In this document: positions 52,256-64,000 of the stretch, piece after piece
How positions within the stretch are numbered: the first letter of the stretch is position 1
Layout: every line of letters starts with the position of its first letter
NCBI GenBank assembly: GCA_964020085.1
Contig: OZ026601.1
Location: 7,630,335 to 7,694,334, forward strand
Reading direction: 5' to 3'
DNA: 64,000 nt
From: Micromussa lordhowensis
Taxonomy: Eukaryota; Cnidaria; Anthozoa; Scleractinia; Lobophylliidae
The notes under the pieces: model-generated
Told to the model about the DNA's origin: nothing
The model's input: the letters and a program-made list of their open reading frames with translations, nothing else
Databases searched by the model: none
Translations under genes and position numbers: made by a program

Positions 52256-53686
52256 AGTCGATCATAAGCAATGATTAGTTGTCAATTTACGCAACCATTT
52301 TTGTCATTTGGATTATCAGCAATGGTCAGCAATAAGACCTAGCTTTATTTGACGATTAATAGAAGAAGGAAAAAAATAAAACTAAATGTTATAAGCACTG
52401 TATGATGTTGCGCGTCTGGTTTAAACTGTAGATTCCTGAACCCCTATATCAAATTAAAGCTTATAGAATTGTTTATCAGACCATGCCAAATAAAATTGAA
52501 TTGTCGAATTTTACACGACTTTTAAATGCGATAGTTTTTGGCCGCTACAAATTTGGTTTGTTTTTACAGGCCTTAATCGTGCCTTGGGCATTACGGAAGA
52601 ATATTGTCCTGGAATAAGGGGCTGTCCACATTACGCCGTACCTTTATTTCTTCGGTTAGGCCTTCCGCCCACTCTAACCCGTCACGAAAAGGGGACATTT
52701 GGAAAACGCTCTTCAAACCGGAGGAATTTAAAAATGCCCGCTTTCGTTTTCGTGTGGACGGGAAACATTTTGAAAACGAAGCTTTTCGAAAACCGGCGAT
52801 GACATCACGATAATCACGTGATTACCCGGACAGAGACTGTTTCAAACGGAAATCGAAAATGACCAGTGATTGGTTTTAAATTCCTTCGGCCTATGTGGAC
52901 GGGGCCTAGGCCAGTTCGAGTACGCGATAGATCGGCTATAAACACAAACCATATAGTTAAGGTATTTTAAACACCAGTCTCCAAACTATTGGACTATATG
53001 TAATGGTTGGGTATTGCTCTAGATTACAAACTATTAGAAGCACTCGCCATCGTTTTGATTGACAAGATATGAGATAACCGCCGGAGTATTGACAGTACTG
53101 TAAAAATTGACCAATCAGAGGGTATAGCAGCTCCTGCTATACCAGAAAGAAAGTCTTACAGGCTCTCCCGCCGCTCCTCGCCTTAGTCCTCCCTCGTTTT
53201 TTTTCTCTCTCGTCCCCAACTACCGAGAGCCTGCAACAGGCTAGATCAGGTCGTGCACCTTGAAACCACTTCAAATTTGTGTGCCAGTCGGCCTGATGTC
53301 AAAAAGCTATTGAATTTTTTTGGGCAACGATTCTCACTTTAGAAGGTATTCACTATTCAAGAAAAGGGATTTATAATTGCAAAAACGAATCAGATTTACA
53401 AAGGGAAAATTTGAACATTTTGACAATCTTAATAATGTTTTTTACTTAGAACTTAATAGCGTTTTATTATAAATATGATAAGTAGTAGTACTGGTTTTAG
53501 TATAAGTATTGTTATTGGTATCAGTATCAGCATTAATATTAGTATAAGTCGTATAAGTTGCATTAGTATAAATAGCGCTCGTGGTAGATTACTTATAAAT
53601 TGTTATTTTTATATTTAGGTTAGACACGGCTCGATGGAAGAGCATATGTTGTATGAATTGATACCGTTTATAAATAAAGCTAGCTT

Positions 53687-53743
<57 letters not shown>

Positions 53744-54853
53744 TGTCTTCAAGCTTTTAATTTGGCGCCAAAAATGGCTCGCCCTCGTTCGGCAACTCGC
53801 TCTTCGATCGCGGTCGCCAGGTAGGAAAATATATAGTTGTGTCATTTACAACAAACTTTTTTCCTACCTGGTATATGCATTTGCATATGATATGGCATAT
53901 GATATGCAGTTCCTCGTCAAATCAAACCCAGAATTCTCGAGTTAAGCATTAGATGTAGGCAAAGCAACCTCAGTATTGTCTTCATTCTTTGTTAGCTGCG
54001 AAAAAAAAAACTATTATCGTGTCGTTAGGACAGCTCGGTTTCGACTGCCGCTCGTACTGCGGGCACAGCTACTGTAGGCGTCAAGCAAGTAATGTTTTCG
54101 CAGTTTTGAGCCGGGATGTATAACACAACACTTAATGACTGGCCCCTCGGGAAACAGTGAGTCTTGTTTCCCTTCGACCCTCAATGTTCGCCTCGGGGAA
54201 CATTGGGAGTCTCGGAAAAAAATCTCACTGTTTCCCGAGGGGCCAGTCATTAAGAGCTTAATGTGCGCTTTTTAATTACAACATTTACGCTCGGGTGCGC
54301 GAGCAACTGCGGGTTAAAATGTATATTGAACCAAAAGCTCAATGTCTAGATTTCTTGGTACACAAATCAGTTTTTTATTTTTTTGAAATTAAACGTGAAG
54401 TCACTGTCACAGTTAACACAGTTTCGATAAAAGTGTTCGCTGGTCTTTCCATCCTCATGGCGATATTTTCCCACGGCCAAGTGACCACTGAGATGAACAA
54501 GTTTGATTTCACTGATACTTTGAACAAGAGGCTGCATCATTACCCAAACAGACTTAACATTCTGCTGGACTAGAAGCTGTCAGAAAAAACATACGTTATA
54601 CTATCAAAACTTTAAAATACGACAAATGAAGTAATTTGATCGACGGCCATATTCAACGGGTAGCCACAAGACAAGACAAGACAAGACAAGACAAGACGCC
54701 AAAAAAATCTTGATAAAAAATCTTGAGACTTTCACCCTCGTGGCTAAAATATTAGCCATAATATGATTTTTTTTTTCTGCTAACAGTTCAAATTTTACAA
54801 TTATTACCTAACGCCTAATGACTAAATTTTTGGCCTGTTTTTTTGACCAACAG
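52256..54853. other. Duplicated 3' flank of unit 2
   Basis: Collinear with 8781-11347. Non-coding. Contains an ATG/GAT microsatellite at about 53688-53742 (longer than its partner at 10254) and an (ACAAG)n tract at 54666-54698 that is absent in unit 1. Confidence 0.75.
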
Positions 54854-55320
54854 CTTCGAATAAAGCCAAATTGTTAGACTTATCTTTTTTACGTTAAAAC
54901 AAGCCCAACAGAGCGTCCAACGGTTCAGAGTACAACCCCAAAAATGTATTTTCTTTCCTCAGAATAAAACAAGTCACCTTAATTTTCACCATATAACTTT
55001 TTTTAATTTAGAATAGATATATGTATTTGTTATACATTTTAAAGCAATCTCTTTGATCCAAACTTACGTTTTACATCATTTCAATTCTGCTGTATTATGT
55101 TAGATACCATGATGATTAGTAATAGTAATATGACTGAGTGGAGTCCAATTCAGTCTGTTATCATACAAGTGATAAATTACTCATAAAAATTACAATTTCC
55201 AAGGAAATAAGAATAGCCAAGTTATGAAAGAAAGGGAAAATTTGCATTAAAATATTGACAAAGGAGCTTTAATGTCGCTTCGAAATTGAGATTGGTTAAT
55301 TTAAACTATAACTTTGAACG

Positions 55321-55353
<33 letters not shown>

Positions 55354-55814
55354 GATTGGCTTATTGAACTGTCCGATAACAACTCAGCAAGTGAATTAGT
55401 GGAAAATAAGAGGTTTTAAACCAATCATAATCGAGGAGAGTAACTTGTATGATTAAAGGTGATAAAAATTGTAAGGTTTCGACATGAATGCAACAAGTCT
55501 TCATTCGGACGTATCCTACAATGTCAGATAAAGGACTTTCCACATTTATGCAAGTTACGTTATTTCCTGCAATAGTATTTGTAGCTTTCCGATATATATC
55601 ACTGACCTTTTAGCAATATTCTCAAAAGTGATCAACTGAGCTAGTAGCTCAATATATTTAATTTACTGACCCGAGTTCCATGTTATTTCTAATAATGGTG
55701 AACAACAGGCCAAAACACTATAAGGAAAGATAATTATTACTACTGTTTTTTTCGTCAACCTTTTAGCACTAGCGTTAAAAGATCGACTGACCTCTTGGAA
55801 ATGACAACAAATAA
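54854..55814. other. Intergenic, no gene seen
   Basis: AT-rich. A short tandem pair around 55285-55360 (GATTGGTTAATTTAAACTA-type, ending TTTGAACGTGATTGGTTGAT) is the only structure noticed. Confidence 0.5.
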
Positions 55815-56500
55815 CTAATTTTCTCTGAATATAAGCCTGCCACATGGCCCTGAGAAGGCATTGACTATGAACGCAACTGTTCTATCAATGATGGAACTTT
55901 CACCACTGTTATTCACGCCTAATACACCTCCATTGCTTTCTTCAGCTGACCTCTCTATCGGTGTACCGTAATTCAATAATCCATGTTGCGACCTGCCAGC
56001 AATCTCTTGTTCCCTTGTTGTCTGCTTGTTCTGCTGGGCTTCTTGTTCCCTTGTTGTCTGTTTGTTCTGTCTGGCTTCTTGTTCCCTTATTGTCTGCTTG
56101 TTCTGTCTGGCTTCTTGTTCCCTTGTTGTCTGCTTGGCTTCTTGTTCCCTTGTTGTCTGCTTGTTCTGTCTGGCTTCTTGTTCCCTTGTTGTCTGCTTGG
56201 CTTCTTGTTCCCTTGTTGTCTGCTTGGCTTCTTGTTCCCTTGTTTTCTGCTTGTTCTGCTTGGCTTCTTGTTCCCTTGTTGTCTGTTTGCTCTGTCTGGC
56301 TTCTTGTTCTCTTGTTGTCTGCTTGTTCTGTTTGGCTTCTTGTTCCCTTGTTGTTTGCTTGTTGTGCTTGTGATCGTACGTTTGTTTGCAAACATCCACA
56401 ATGAGTGTGAGGCTTGTGGCTTGGCTAGTAAAATCTTGTGATAATTTGCTTTCATCTTGCACATTGTCACTACTGTAAGGACTGTTCACGTTCCCATCGC
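55815..56500 (-). CDS. Repeat-rich C-terminal exon of a Death-domain gene
   Basis: Acceptor GTTGTAG before 56500, phase 1 entry continuing the frame of the Death-domain exon; stop at 55815-55817. A Ser/Asp-rich linker is followed by about 13 units of NKQTTREQEA(K/R)Q (12 residues) or its 9-residue form lacking three residues, forming a charged, Gln-rich helix or coiled coil. The end is a non-repetitive tail (LNYGTPIERSAEESNG). It may be the last exon. The repeat count is likely polymorphic. Confidence 0.7.
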
Positions 56501-56916
56501 CTACAACGAATGATGACAAAAAATAATTCAATTTCTGACTCACTCCCTGGCAGGTTTCTCGAAAATTAGACTATCGAAACATAAGGCATTCCTGTATTCA
56601 TGGTCTCAGCTACCTTTGCGCTCTTATAAATTTTTGATCCGACTCCTGGAAAACAATTGTTATCGGAACATTCTTGTAATTTCGCTATATACTCAGAGAA
56701 AAACGACCACACGCCCTATATATCCCCTCTTGGCACCTTATGGTGTACCAGTTTTAACGGTTTAGCACTAAAAATACGTCCCGTGAAATAAATAATCCAA
56801 CAACGCACTGAAAATGAGACTGCTTTAGTTAAAAGGGACTTATGAAATATCCGCGCTTTCGTTGGTATATCACATCATTGAACTAGATGCATGCATTCAA
56901 CTAGATTGTACCATAC

Positions 56917-57228
56917 CATTCGTTTTTTCTCGCCGGATGTTGTTATCTGGTAAGCCAGCTTTGACCAAGATCTCAATTATGTCGGGTCTTTGAATTTTTT
57001 CAAGCATGTTGGCCAAGTCTCGGACTGTCATTTTTCTCTGGAACATTATTTGGAGCACTCCTTCCATCATACCACCCGGAGCATGGTGATCTAAGCTCTG
57101 TACAGTTTGGAAACTCAGCGATAGTTCAGCTGCTAACGCCTTCCAATTATTTCCGAGTGGGTTCGGGTTATTGAGGTACATAACAACTTCACTGAGAACA
57201 GAAGTTGGAATATCTTTTAATACCTGCC
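56917..57228 (-). CDS. Death-domain exon
   Basis: 312 nt, phase 1 at both ends. Acceptor TTTCCAG, donor GTATGG. Encodes a six-helix Death domain: VLKDIPTSVLSEVVMYLNNP, GNNWKALAAELSLSFQTVQS, a linker, VLQIMFQRKMTVRDLANMLE, then RPDIIEILVKAG. The NWKxLA and TVxDLxxxL signatures are those of IRAK/MALT1/NF-kB-type Death domains; I cannot choose among them. The gene would act in innate immune or cell-death signalling. Upstream exons are not securely found. Confidence 0.8.
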
Positions 57229-57951
57229 CTGGAAATAAGACAAGCGAAGACATTAGGACACATCCAGTGATTAGCAGCTTTAGCGAGTGCTCTTACTGGA
57301 GAAGGGTCAGTGGGCGTTTATTCGGGGTAAGGGGCGCTTATTTTTGTTCGTTACCGTTCCTCTACATCTCCCAAGTGATTAAAAATCAAACTGTGGACTT
57401 GGTTAGTTTGCTCATTTAAATTACGATATAATTACCATCTCTCAAATTAGCGAGAAAGGGTTGTCAAACTTAATATCCCAAAAACTCGAAAAAAGGCGCA
57501 ATAATATTGGAAGATGGTACATATTGCAAAGTGTATTTATCGGAATAGGGGGCGTTTTCTGAAACAGGCGTGATCAGCTACAGCCCATCCTCAAATAGGG
57601 TGGAGGGCAATTTGTAATTAAGAGCGTTTTTTTCATGGAGTGCACTTGTTCCAAACCTTATAAACATGCATAAGCCTATTGCTATTGAAAACATTTTCTT
57701 GGCGATCGAAATGATTCCGTTCGGGCGACTCGTTTAGAGCAAGAGAATGTAGACTAAATCCTCTTCTATGTCGCCAGCAACCTCGTTCCAAGGGTAGCGA
57801 AGAGAAAGAGCACTGGTGGGGAGATTGACATGCGACTTATGAGAGAAAACAAACCAAGAAAGGTTGTCATCGTTGCGCTGCTGGCCTAATGGCAGCAACT
57901 GCTCAAGGATTTGTATGTTGTTGGGCTGCTGTGTAGTCGAGACTTCTTTAC

Positions 57952-58089
57952 CTGAGTCTGTGATCCTCGTTGCTGTTCGTTTTGATAAACCTGTAGAATA
58001 ACCTGTAGGATAACCAGAAACTCATCAGTAAGTACTGAGTGATTATTTTTGAGGCGATGATTTAAAAGAGGCAGACATGCACGGCAAAT
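57952..58089 (-). CDS. Candidate upstream exon, unassigned
   Basis: Exactly 46 open codons between a good acceptor (GATTGCAG) and donor (CAG|GTAAAG), phase 0 at both ends, reading ICRACLPLLNHRLKNNHSVL and ending YQNEQQRGSQTQ. Its phase does not fit the Death-domain exon directly, so another exon would be needed between them. Domain unknown. Confidence 0.3.
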
Positions 58090-59596
58090 CTGCAATCAGG
58101 CAATACTCCTCTGCACAAAGATGCAGGCGTGCATTGTAATGAACGACAATGCGTTGCACCACACAAGAAGCTGCTGGGACTGAACAACTTACACTGCGCT
58201 GCATAGCACTGTGCTGCAATGCACTGTACTGCAATGCACTGCACTACACAAAGAAGCAGCTCAGGCACTGCACTGCACTAAATTGCACTCCCAGTATATA
58301 CTCTATGTTGCACTGCTATATCCTCGTTACTCGCACATACTGCGCATACATTGCACTAGTCTTAATTAAAAGCTCACTGATAAAGGTGGTCACACATTTC
58401 ACTTTCATTCAAAACTCGTAAGTTGAAAATCTTCATGTATACCTCTTCGTTGTCCGCGGTAAAAGTTCATTTTCGCTTTGTACCCAACATTAGCATTTCC
58501 TCCGGTTACGAGAACCGAGTACTTCCCCGATGCTAAAAACAAGGAAAAAAAGCAGGAGATATTGCTTAGCTTTCAGTATTCAATCGTGTCATCTACATTT
58601 ATTGGAATTCGAACGTACCGGTTGAGCAGACATTCTTTGCAAATTAACAGGGAAATTTAGTACTGTCGCTCTATTAGGCTACAATGAAATAATTCCCAGG
58701 CATGCATTTTCTGAATTGTTCAACCAAAATTACGTTTAAGGTTATTATTTCATGAGCTTGGGTCAAAATTTTCGGATATATTTTTCAAGTAATGGAATTT
58801 TATTGCTAATTTTTCAATGGGTTATTAAGGTCGCTTCTACCTTTTACAGAGAGTTATTTCTTTGGGACAAGAAAAATATTTCCTATTCGGAATATTACGA
58901 GATTTTGTGTCCAAAAAAAGCGTCAAATAGTACAGTGCAGGAAGTCCTTCCTGTAACAGTTCCTTACTTTGTGTAAATCCAGCCATCTGACTCAGTTGAC
59001 AATATTTGGCGAGAAAAATCTGATGACAACACAAGACATGGAGACACACGTGTTAGGAATTATCTAACTAGAATAAATAGGTTAGGAACAAAACTTTTAG
59101 ATACGCCTACTAAGTACCTTGTTTGTGTAAAACCTCCTGTTGGCAGATAACTCAAGAACAACCAATTTTTCTTTCATGGATGAGGAAAGAGTAAGGGGGG
59201 AGGGTATGGTAGGAGATCTTGGACAGGGGCTACTCTTTTTATGATTAAGAGCTTTAATGTAACGAGATGTTCGTTGGGAAAATGTGAATTGAACTCTAAC
59301 ATGAAAATAATTTGAGCGGCTTAGGCTTAATATAGCCCCTAAAGATGCCATTCTAAAACGATTTGTGAGAATTTTAATGCTGTGTGCTAACTGTAAGGGT
59401 TACAAGGGTAAGATAGCGAGTTGTAGCCCATCAAGTGTTTTCGCTCGCACGCGGTTCGTCTTGACCCTTAACGCGTCACGTGGCTGAATATGCCCCCACC
59501 AAAACTGGGGAATACCCGAATGACATTCCTCAATTTTCAGATCACTTGTGCTGCGTAAAATATTTGAAGGACAATAAACATAATATCCCACTTGGC
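58090..59596. other. Intergenic or intronic, no gene supported
   Basis: A TGCAxTGCAxT-rich tract at 58185-58290 (CACTGCACT-type simple repeat). A minus-strand open stretch around 58447-58543 with splice-like ends (reads SGKYSVLVTGGNANVGYKAK) is a weak exon candidate. Nothing else recognised. Confidence 0.45.
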
Positions 59597-59743
59597 GCGA
59601 AAATATGCTCGGATGTTTGTCGTTATAGACACCTGTTACTCGAAGCTCACAGTTTTCCTCGAACTTCGCTCTCGGAAAACTTTTCTCTTCTGGGAACAGA
59701 CAACGTCCACGGACAAATATCCGAGCATATTTTCACGCTTAAT
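59597..59743. mobile_element. Hairpin MITE
   Basis: Arms GCGCGAAAATATGCTCGGAT and ATCCGAGCATATTTTCACGC, with inner pairing around CGAAGCTCACAGTTTTCC and GGAAAACTTTTC. A 107-codon plus-strand frame runs across it and is therefore not a gene. Confidence 0.75.
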
Positions 59744-59839
59744 GGAGAACATTTATGCAACCGCAGTCTAGTAGCCAACCCTGTAGCCAATTTTCCATTG
59801 TAAAATAACTGAGCCACCACTCGCGCACCGATTGGTCGA

Positions 59840-60077
59840 TAGGTGTGTTTAGATGAGAGTATGTAAACACGGTTGTAACGTTTTAGATTCGCGCGTATTT
59901 TTAAGAATTATTTTATAAAAGCAATATACACTTTTTACGTGTCTGCATAGCCTCATCTAAACACGAGAAGTGCTGGGAGAACTCAAAGACTGACCCGAGA
60001 GGTAGTCGAGGGTTTGCATAACTTTCGAGAATTCTCCCAACCCTCCTCGTGTTTAGAAGAGGCTATGTAAACGCGGA
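59840..60077. mobile_element. Nested hairpin MITE
   Basis: Inverted arms GTCTGCATAGCCTCATCTAA...CACGAGAAGTGCTGGGAGAA and TTCTCCCAACCCTCCTCGTG...TTTAGAAGAGGCTATGTAAA, centre near 60010, with a further outer arm TAGATGAGAGTATGTAAACA at 59847. Non-coding. Confidence 0.65.
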
Positions 60078-63000
60078 TAAAAAAAGCTCTATTGCTTAAC
60101 TATTCACTGTTCGTTATTCATCACTATTTGGTTTTTAGACAGCGAGGTCAGGTGTCTGTAAATGAAGTGGAATTTTTTAAAAAATACCATGAATATCGAA
60201 AATTTACAGTTTTTTTTTGGGGGGGGGGGGTTGAGCTAGCTAATTTTATGCTAACATGATGAGAAGCGTCACTGAAAAACAAGGAACACCCACTTAGCTA
60301 TTACGCAACGACTCGAAAGCGAAAATGAAAATCGAAACTATTGGATTTGCCTATTTTTAGAACAAGCGTGAAACCCACTACTTGAATAGCTCTGTCAAGG
60401 ATCAATAAACTCAAACATGGCTAGCTTTGCGGGTTTAACAGTGCGAATGAACTTGGTATTTTAATTTTTGTCCGGGCCCTGAATAGCCTCGTAGCCTCTC
60501 AATACGGAAGTTGAGTAGAACTCAAGCGCACTAGGTTACGAGCTGAGGGAGTTTTGAGCAGGATTAAAATTTTCCACAATATACAGTATGCAAGTCGCGG
60601 ACTACAAAATTTGCCATCGTTAAATTCATCTTCTCGTCAATATAAATTTAAGCGATCTTAGCCGTTTAATTAAGCTTTTATATGCGTCTGCTACAGAAAT
60701 GTTAGTTTTGAATATTAATTAATTTTCAGCCCGATGTATTTAATACCTGTTGTGAGGCCTGAAATTTTGCAGTTTTCGATAGCGTATTTGTCTTATCTCT
60801 CTTTGAATGTTACATCCAAAGAACCGAACACTTCATGAATTACTAAGTTCTACGAGCTCTTTAAATTCGTATCTAGCGTGATGCCTTGCCCGAGTCGTAT
60901 GTTGATGATGAAAAATAAACAATGAAGTCCCAACGAACTTGGACCGCTAATTGCATGTAGTTCACTGCTTCGCCTGATGTTATGAATGAAATGTTTCCGT
61001 CTCCAGCTCCGAGAGCTGAGGATTGTTTCAATAGCAACTTAAAACTTAAAGGACATTTTTCTTCTCGGAATAAAAATGTTGTCAAGGGGGCATGATAGGA
61101 GTTGTTCCAACAATTTTTTCGAACTAACAAGAGTTATCTACATGGCTTGTGGGAGTTCCAGGCCAATGCAAGCAAAATTATTGTTCTTTAACACGAGAAA
61201 ACCAGGCTCTTATCAGCGACGTTCCCAGGGCGAAGAAAAGAACCATTTTTTTTCTGCGCCCTGCGTTCCCGAGAAAGGTCGGAGCGGAATTAATTGGACT
61301 TTGCAAACTTGGCATGTGAACTTTATTCAAATCATAACCAAAGGAGAGCAAAGCGAAAAATCTAAAATCGATTAATTTTTAACTTAAAGATGGCTTTACA
61401 TTTTAAGGCTAGCGGCAATCCCTTAAACCTTGTTACAACAATTTACCTTGAAGTAAAAAACAGCACCGATTTAAAAGAGCTCAACTCGGTTCTCTTAAAT
61501 CTTTAACATGCAAATCTATCTCAGTATCTGTAACATTATCACTGTACATTTTTTACAGAATATTCTTACCTTAATTGAGCTATCTTTTCCTCAACAAACT
61601 GGCTTCGCAAAGAAATTTCGATCAATGCTATCTCTTCAGTAAAATATTTTCTTTCTTATAATCGAACGCGTCTTGAAACTCGTACATGTAAGAACGTCTA
61701 AAGGTTGCTTCGCGCTATGTGCTCCTTAATACACAAACAATGACGGGGAAAGCCCCTTGAGTGTTGTCATTTTCGATATTTGCCGCAACTGCCCACTCAG
61801 ATAAAAACAGCATTATTTTTCATGCGTGGCGCAGACCCTTCCTTTAATAACATGTTACGGTTTAAGCCGGTTTCGAAGGGCTGTTTAAAGCGTTTTACAT
61901 CCTTAACATTCCTTCGAGCATCCCGTTGCCAAAACGCCTTTGCAAAAAGTGCTAATGTTTTCGTTATGATTCTGTCTGCCCGGTACTTACAGTTTAATGT
62001 TGATCAATTTGCTTTTTACGAGGTCTGAAAACTGAAAGGGTTTATTAATTTCTTCTGCGAAGTGCCAGGCGTTTGATGTTTAAATTATTGTTAGAAATGT
62101 GAGAAAAAACGATTCATCATATTTACATAATTTTTGTTCTACCGGTATGTTTGTTTGTATTGTATTTTTTTTTTTTTTGTATTTGACCAAGGCAAAAGAC
62201 AGTTCAAAACCCGATTAAGCTAAACCAAGATTAGCGAGAAATTTTGATTTCAGTTTTGGATCTTGTCGGTGAGGTTTTCTGTTTATATTGTTTGTCCTTC
62301 AGTTTTGAGCTTGAGCAATGTCAAACTGCACAAAAGATAAGAAGTGAAAAACATCTTTATACAAGAAAAATCGATACTTCGGTTAATTTTTAATCCTGGG
62401 TTAGCGTTAACCGGCTTTCGAACAACCCGGCCCAGAAATAATTACTCACGAAATATTTTTGTAGTAATAAAAATACAAAATGTGACCTCTCACCCGAAAA
62501 GGTGCACCAACAGATATCCGTTCAACGATCAAAGCGAACGGCTAGCGAACGAATGGGAAACGGATGTTAAAGACTTTTAAAACGGTTTTAATACCGCTCG
62601 AACGGCCAAGGAAAAAATTCGGACGAATGAGGTCATCCGTTCCAACGGCTAAAGAAGAGTTTTGATTGCTATCGGTTGATTAATTGTCACCCCTACCGAC
62701 GAACAACAAATTATTTAAAAAAAAACACACAAACAACGATGGCCCAATCTTAAGCAAAATGTTAGCGACCACTAGGCTGTACCGTAACAATATCCCACTT
62801 CACCCCTAGTTGCTTCTTGCCTCAGTTTCAGAATGAGTCATTTTCATTTATTTATAAATCACACTCATTTTCATATAACCGGTTTGCAAAAGGACTCGTC
62901 TTGAAACAGAGGCACAAGGTGAATTGAATTTGCATGCTCTTGGGCAATCCCCGTTCCCAAGCCCTCCCCAATGACAAGGGAGGCAGAGGAGAGAGAACCT

Positions 63001-63461
63001 AGGAACGAGGTTGACAGCTTCCCGGCTCGTACCAGATCTTTTACAGATGTTCTGAAGAGTTTCGAGGAAATTCGCTGGGTGTCTTTCGTTTTATTTGGCC
63101 AAAAATCGTAAAACGAATTCGTAAATACAAACTGCTTAATATTCTTAATTAAACAGTGTCACTTACAGCATTTGAGACTTCAAGCAAATTGTTATTTTGA
63201 ATTTCAACGTACGAAATGCCTATCAAGATAAAACATTCTAAGTTGTAAACATACATGTATCATATAAATTTGTGGATAGGCTATTACTCCGAACAGAGCT
63301 TACTAACTTACTAAATTTAATCTGGTAAGTATTTTGAAAGCTTTATTTACACCTTAGTACTTGACCAAATTATCTTCCTAGAGTTTCAAATTAGGGACCA
63401 AGTGGAGCGCGCAGCTGACATTGATGCCGTATTAAATAAACTAGGTCACGCTAGTTTTAAA
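60078..63461. other. Intergenic, no gene seen
   Basis: AT-rich sequence with a T-run followed by a G-run at 60210-60231 and short open frames that show no domain, codon signal or splice support. Confidence 0.5.
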
Positions 63462-63463
63462 TA

Positions 63464-63909
63464 CAGTGAAACCTGTATTAAGCGGACCCCATATTAAGCG
63501 GACCCCCTCTATTAAGTGGACAGCAGCTTGAGTCCCTAAGCTTTCTTCCCACATTTACTGTAAAATAAACCTGCGTTCAGCGGACACCTCTGTTAAGCGG
63601 ACGCGGACACCAATATTAAGCCATTTTGTTGCACAAAACCTGCAATAAGCGGACACTTCAAGGACTTTTTACTTCTAAAAGCTCAGCTCAAACACCGTTA
63701 ACATTGTTCAGCGATGTCGTTTTAAAGCTTAGTAGATTATTCCAGATTGATGCATTGACCGTCTGGACATTATGCTAAGAGCAGTCTTTGTGTGCTACAA
63801 AAGGGTTAATAATTAACTATTATTGCTGAACCTGTTTAGAGCGGACACCCTGTATTAAGTGGACACTAGCGAGGGTCCCAATGGTATCCGCTTAATACAG
63901 GTTTCACTG
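63464..63909. mobile_element. Tc1/mariner (pogo/Tigger-like) MITE
   Basis: Terminal repeats CAGTGAAACCTGTATTAAGC and its complement are flanked by TA at 63462-63463 and 63910-63911. Inside are several further copies of the ATTAAGCGGACAC motif in direct orientation near the left end and ATTAAGTGGACACT at the right. TA duplication and CAGTGAAACC ends are typical of pogo/Tigger non-autonomous elements. Confidence 0.9.
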
Positions 63910-64000
63910 TATGCAATTAAAGTACTTCTTAAATGACAATGAACTACAGTATTCACTGATTTTTTTTTAACATAAATAGACCGTTGTTTACATAAACATT

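Larger units (their letters stand above)
35464..54853. repeat. Segmental duplication, unit 2
   Basis: Partner of 1-11347. Larger because it carries unit-specific material: a LINE ORF1/helicase/satellite block within 38360-42690 and the 7.27-kb element at 44979-52249. Its true left limit probably extends upstream of 35464 to include exon 1, but the matching sequence for unit 1 is outside the window. Confidence 0.9.

Noticed and set aside
55961..56441. Leu/Cys/Val-rich plus-strand frames resembling membrane proteins
   Set aside because: They are the antisense of the Gln/charge-rich repeat exon; the minus-strand frame is joined by phase-matched splice sites to a Death domain.
59480..59803. 107-codon plus-strand frame
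   Set aside because: It runs through both arms of a hairpin MITE and shows no domain or splice support.

Overview
The window is animal genomic DNA, most likely from a stony coral or another anthozoan. It holds intron-split genes with canonical GT/AG borders, it is dense in decayed L1/Tx1-like and CR1-like retroposons, MITEs and a tRNA-headed SINE, and its main host genes have the collagen + immunoglobulin + fibrinogen-domain layout of the cnidarian ficolin-like (CniFL) family. I cannot name the species.

Host backbone. Two head-to-tail copies of a CniFL-like gene lie in a large tandem duplication: unit 1 is about 1-11347 and unit 2 about 35464-54853. Copy B is complete in four exons (35065-35266, 35907-36578, 37792-38343, 43693-44318), all joined in phase 1, and predicts 683 residues: membrane anchor, coiled coil, collagen, three Ig domains, fibrinogen-related domain (FReD). 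Copy A has lost or lacks its first exon at the window edge (exons 441-1112, 2315-2872, 7510-8135). The copies are nearly identical except at the C-terminal third of the FReD and the end of the third Ig domain. A relic of a third FReD exon lies in an intron of copy A. Downstream of unit 2, a minus-strand gene (55815-57228) joins a Death-domain exon to an exon of short glutamine- and charge-rich repeats.

Between the two units lies a nest of mobile DNA. An L1/Tx1-like LINE on the minus strand (29450 down to about 17350) was broken first by a CR1-like fragment (18133-18410, 9-bp target duplication) and then by a 9.56-kb Polinton/adintovirus-like element (18568-28125, 6-bp target duplication GCGTTA). 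That element carries PolB, integrase, a packaging ATPase, the major capsid protein and several small virion-type membrane proteins, nearly all broken by homopolymer frameshifts or stops. Around it are a second LINE (13020-16430), another head-to-head LINE fragment, a Harbinger transposase relic and a SINE.

Unit 2 alone contains a second, different virus-like element (44979-52249, 7.27 kb). It has 1.5-kb terminal inverted repeats and a 6-bp AATAAT target duplication, and unit 1 preserves the empty site. It encodes a zinc-finger packaging-type ATPase, a Fic-domain protein, an acidic protein, a basic NKE-repeat protein, a partial nuclease-like ORF, and two tRNA-like genes (His-GTG and Glu-CTC) with box A, box B and T-run terminators. 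I see no polymerase, capsid or integrase in it. This is the best candidate in the window for an undescribed system.

The remainder (about 54.9-55.7 kb and 58.1-63.4 kb) shows hairpin MITEs and no gene I can support.
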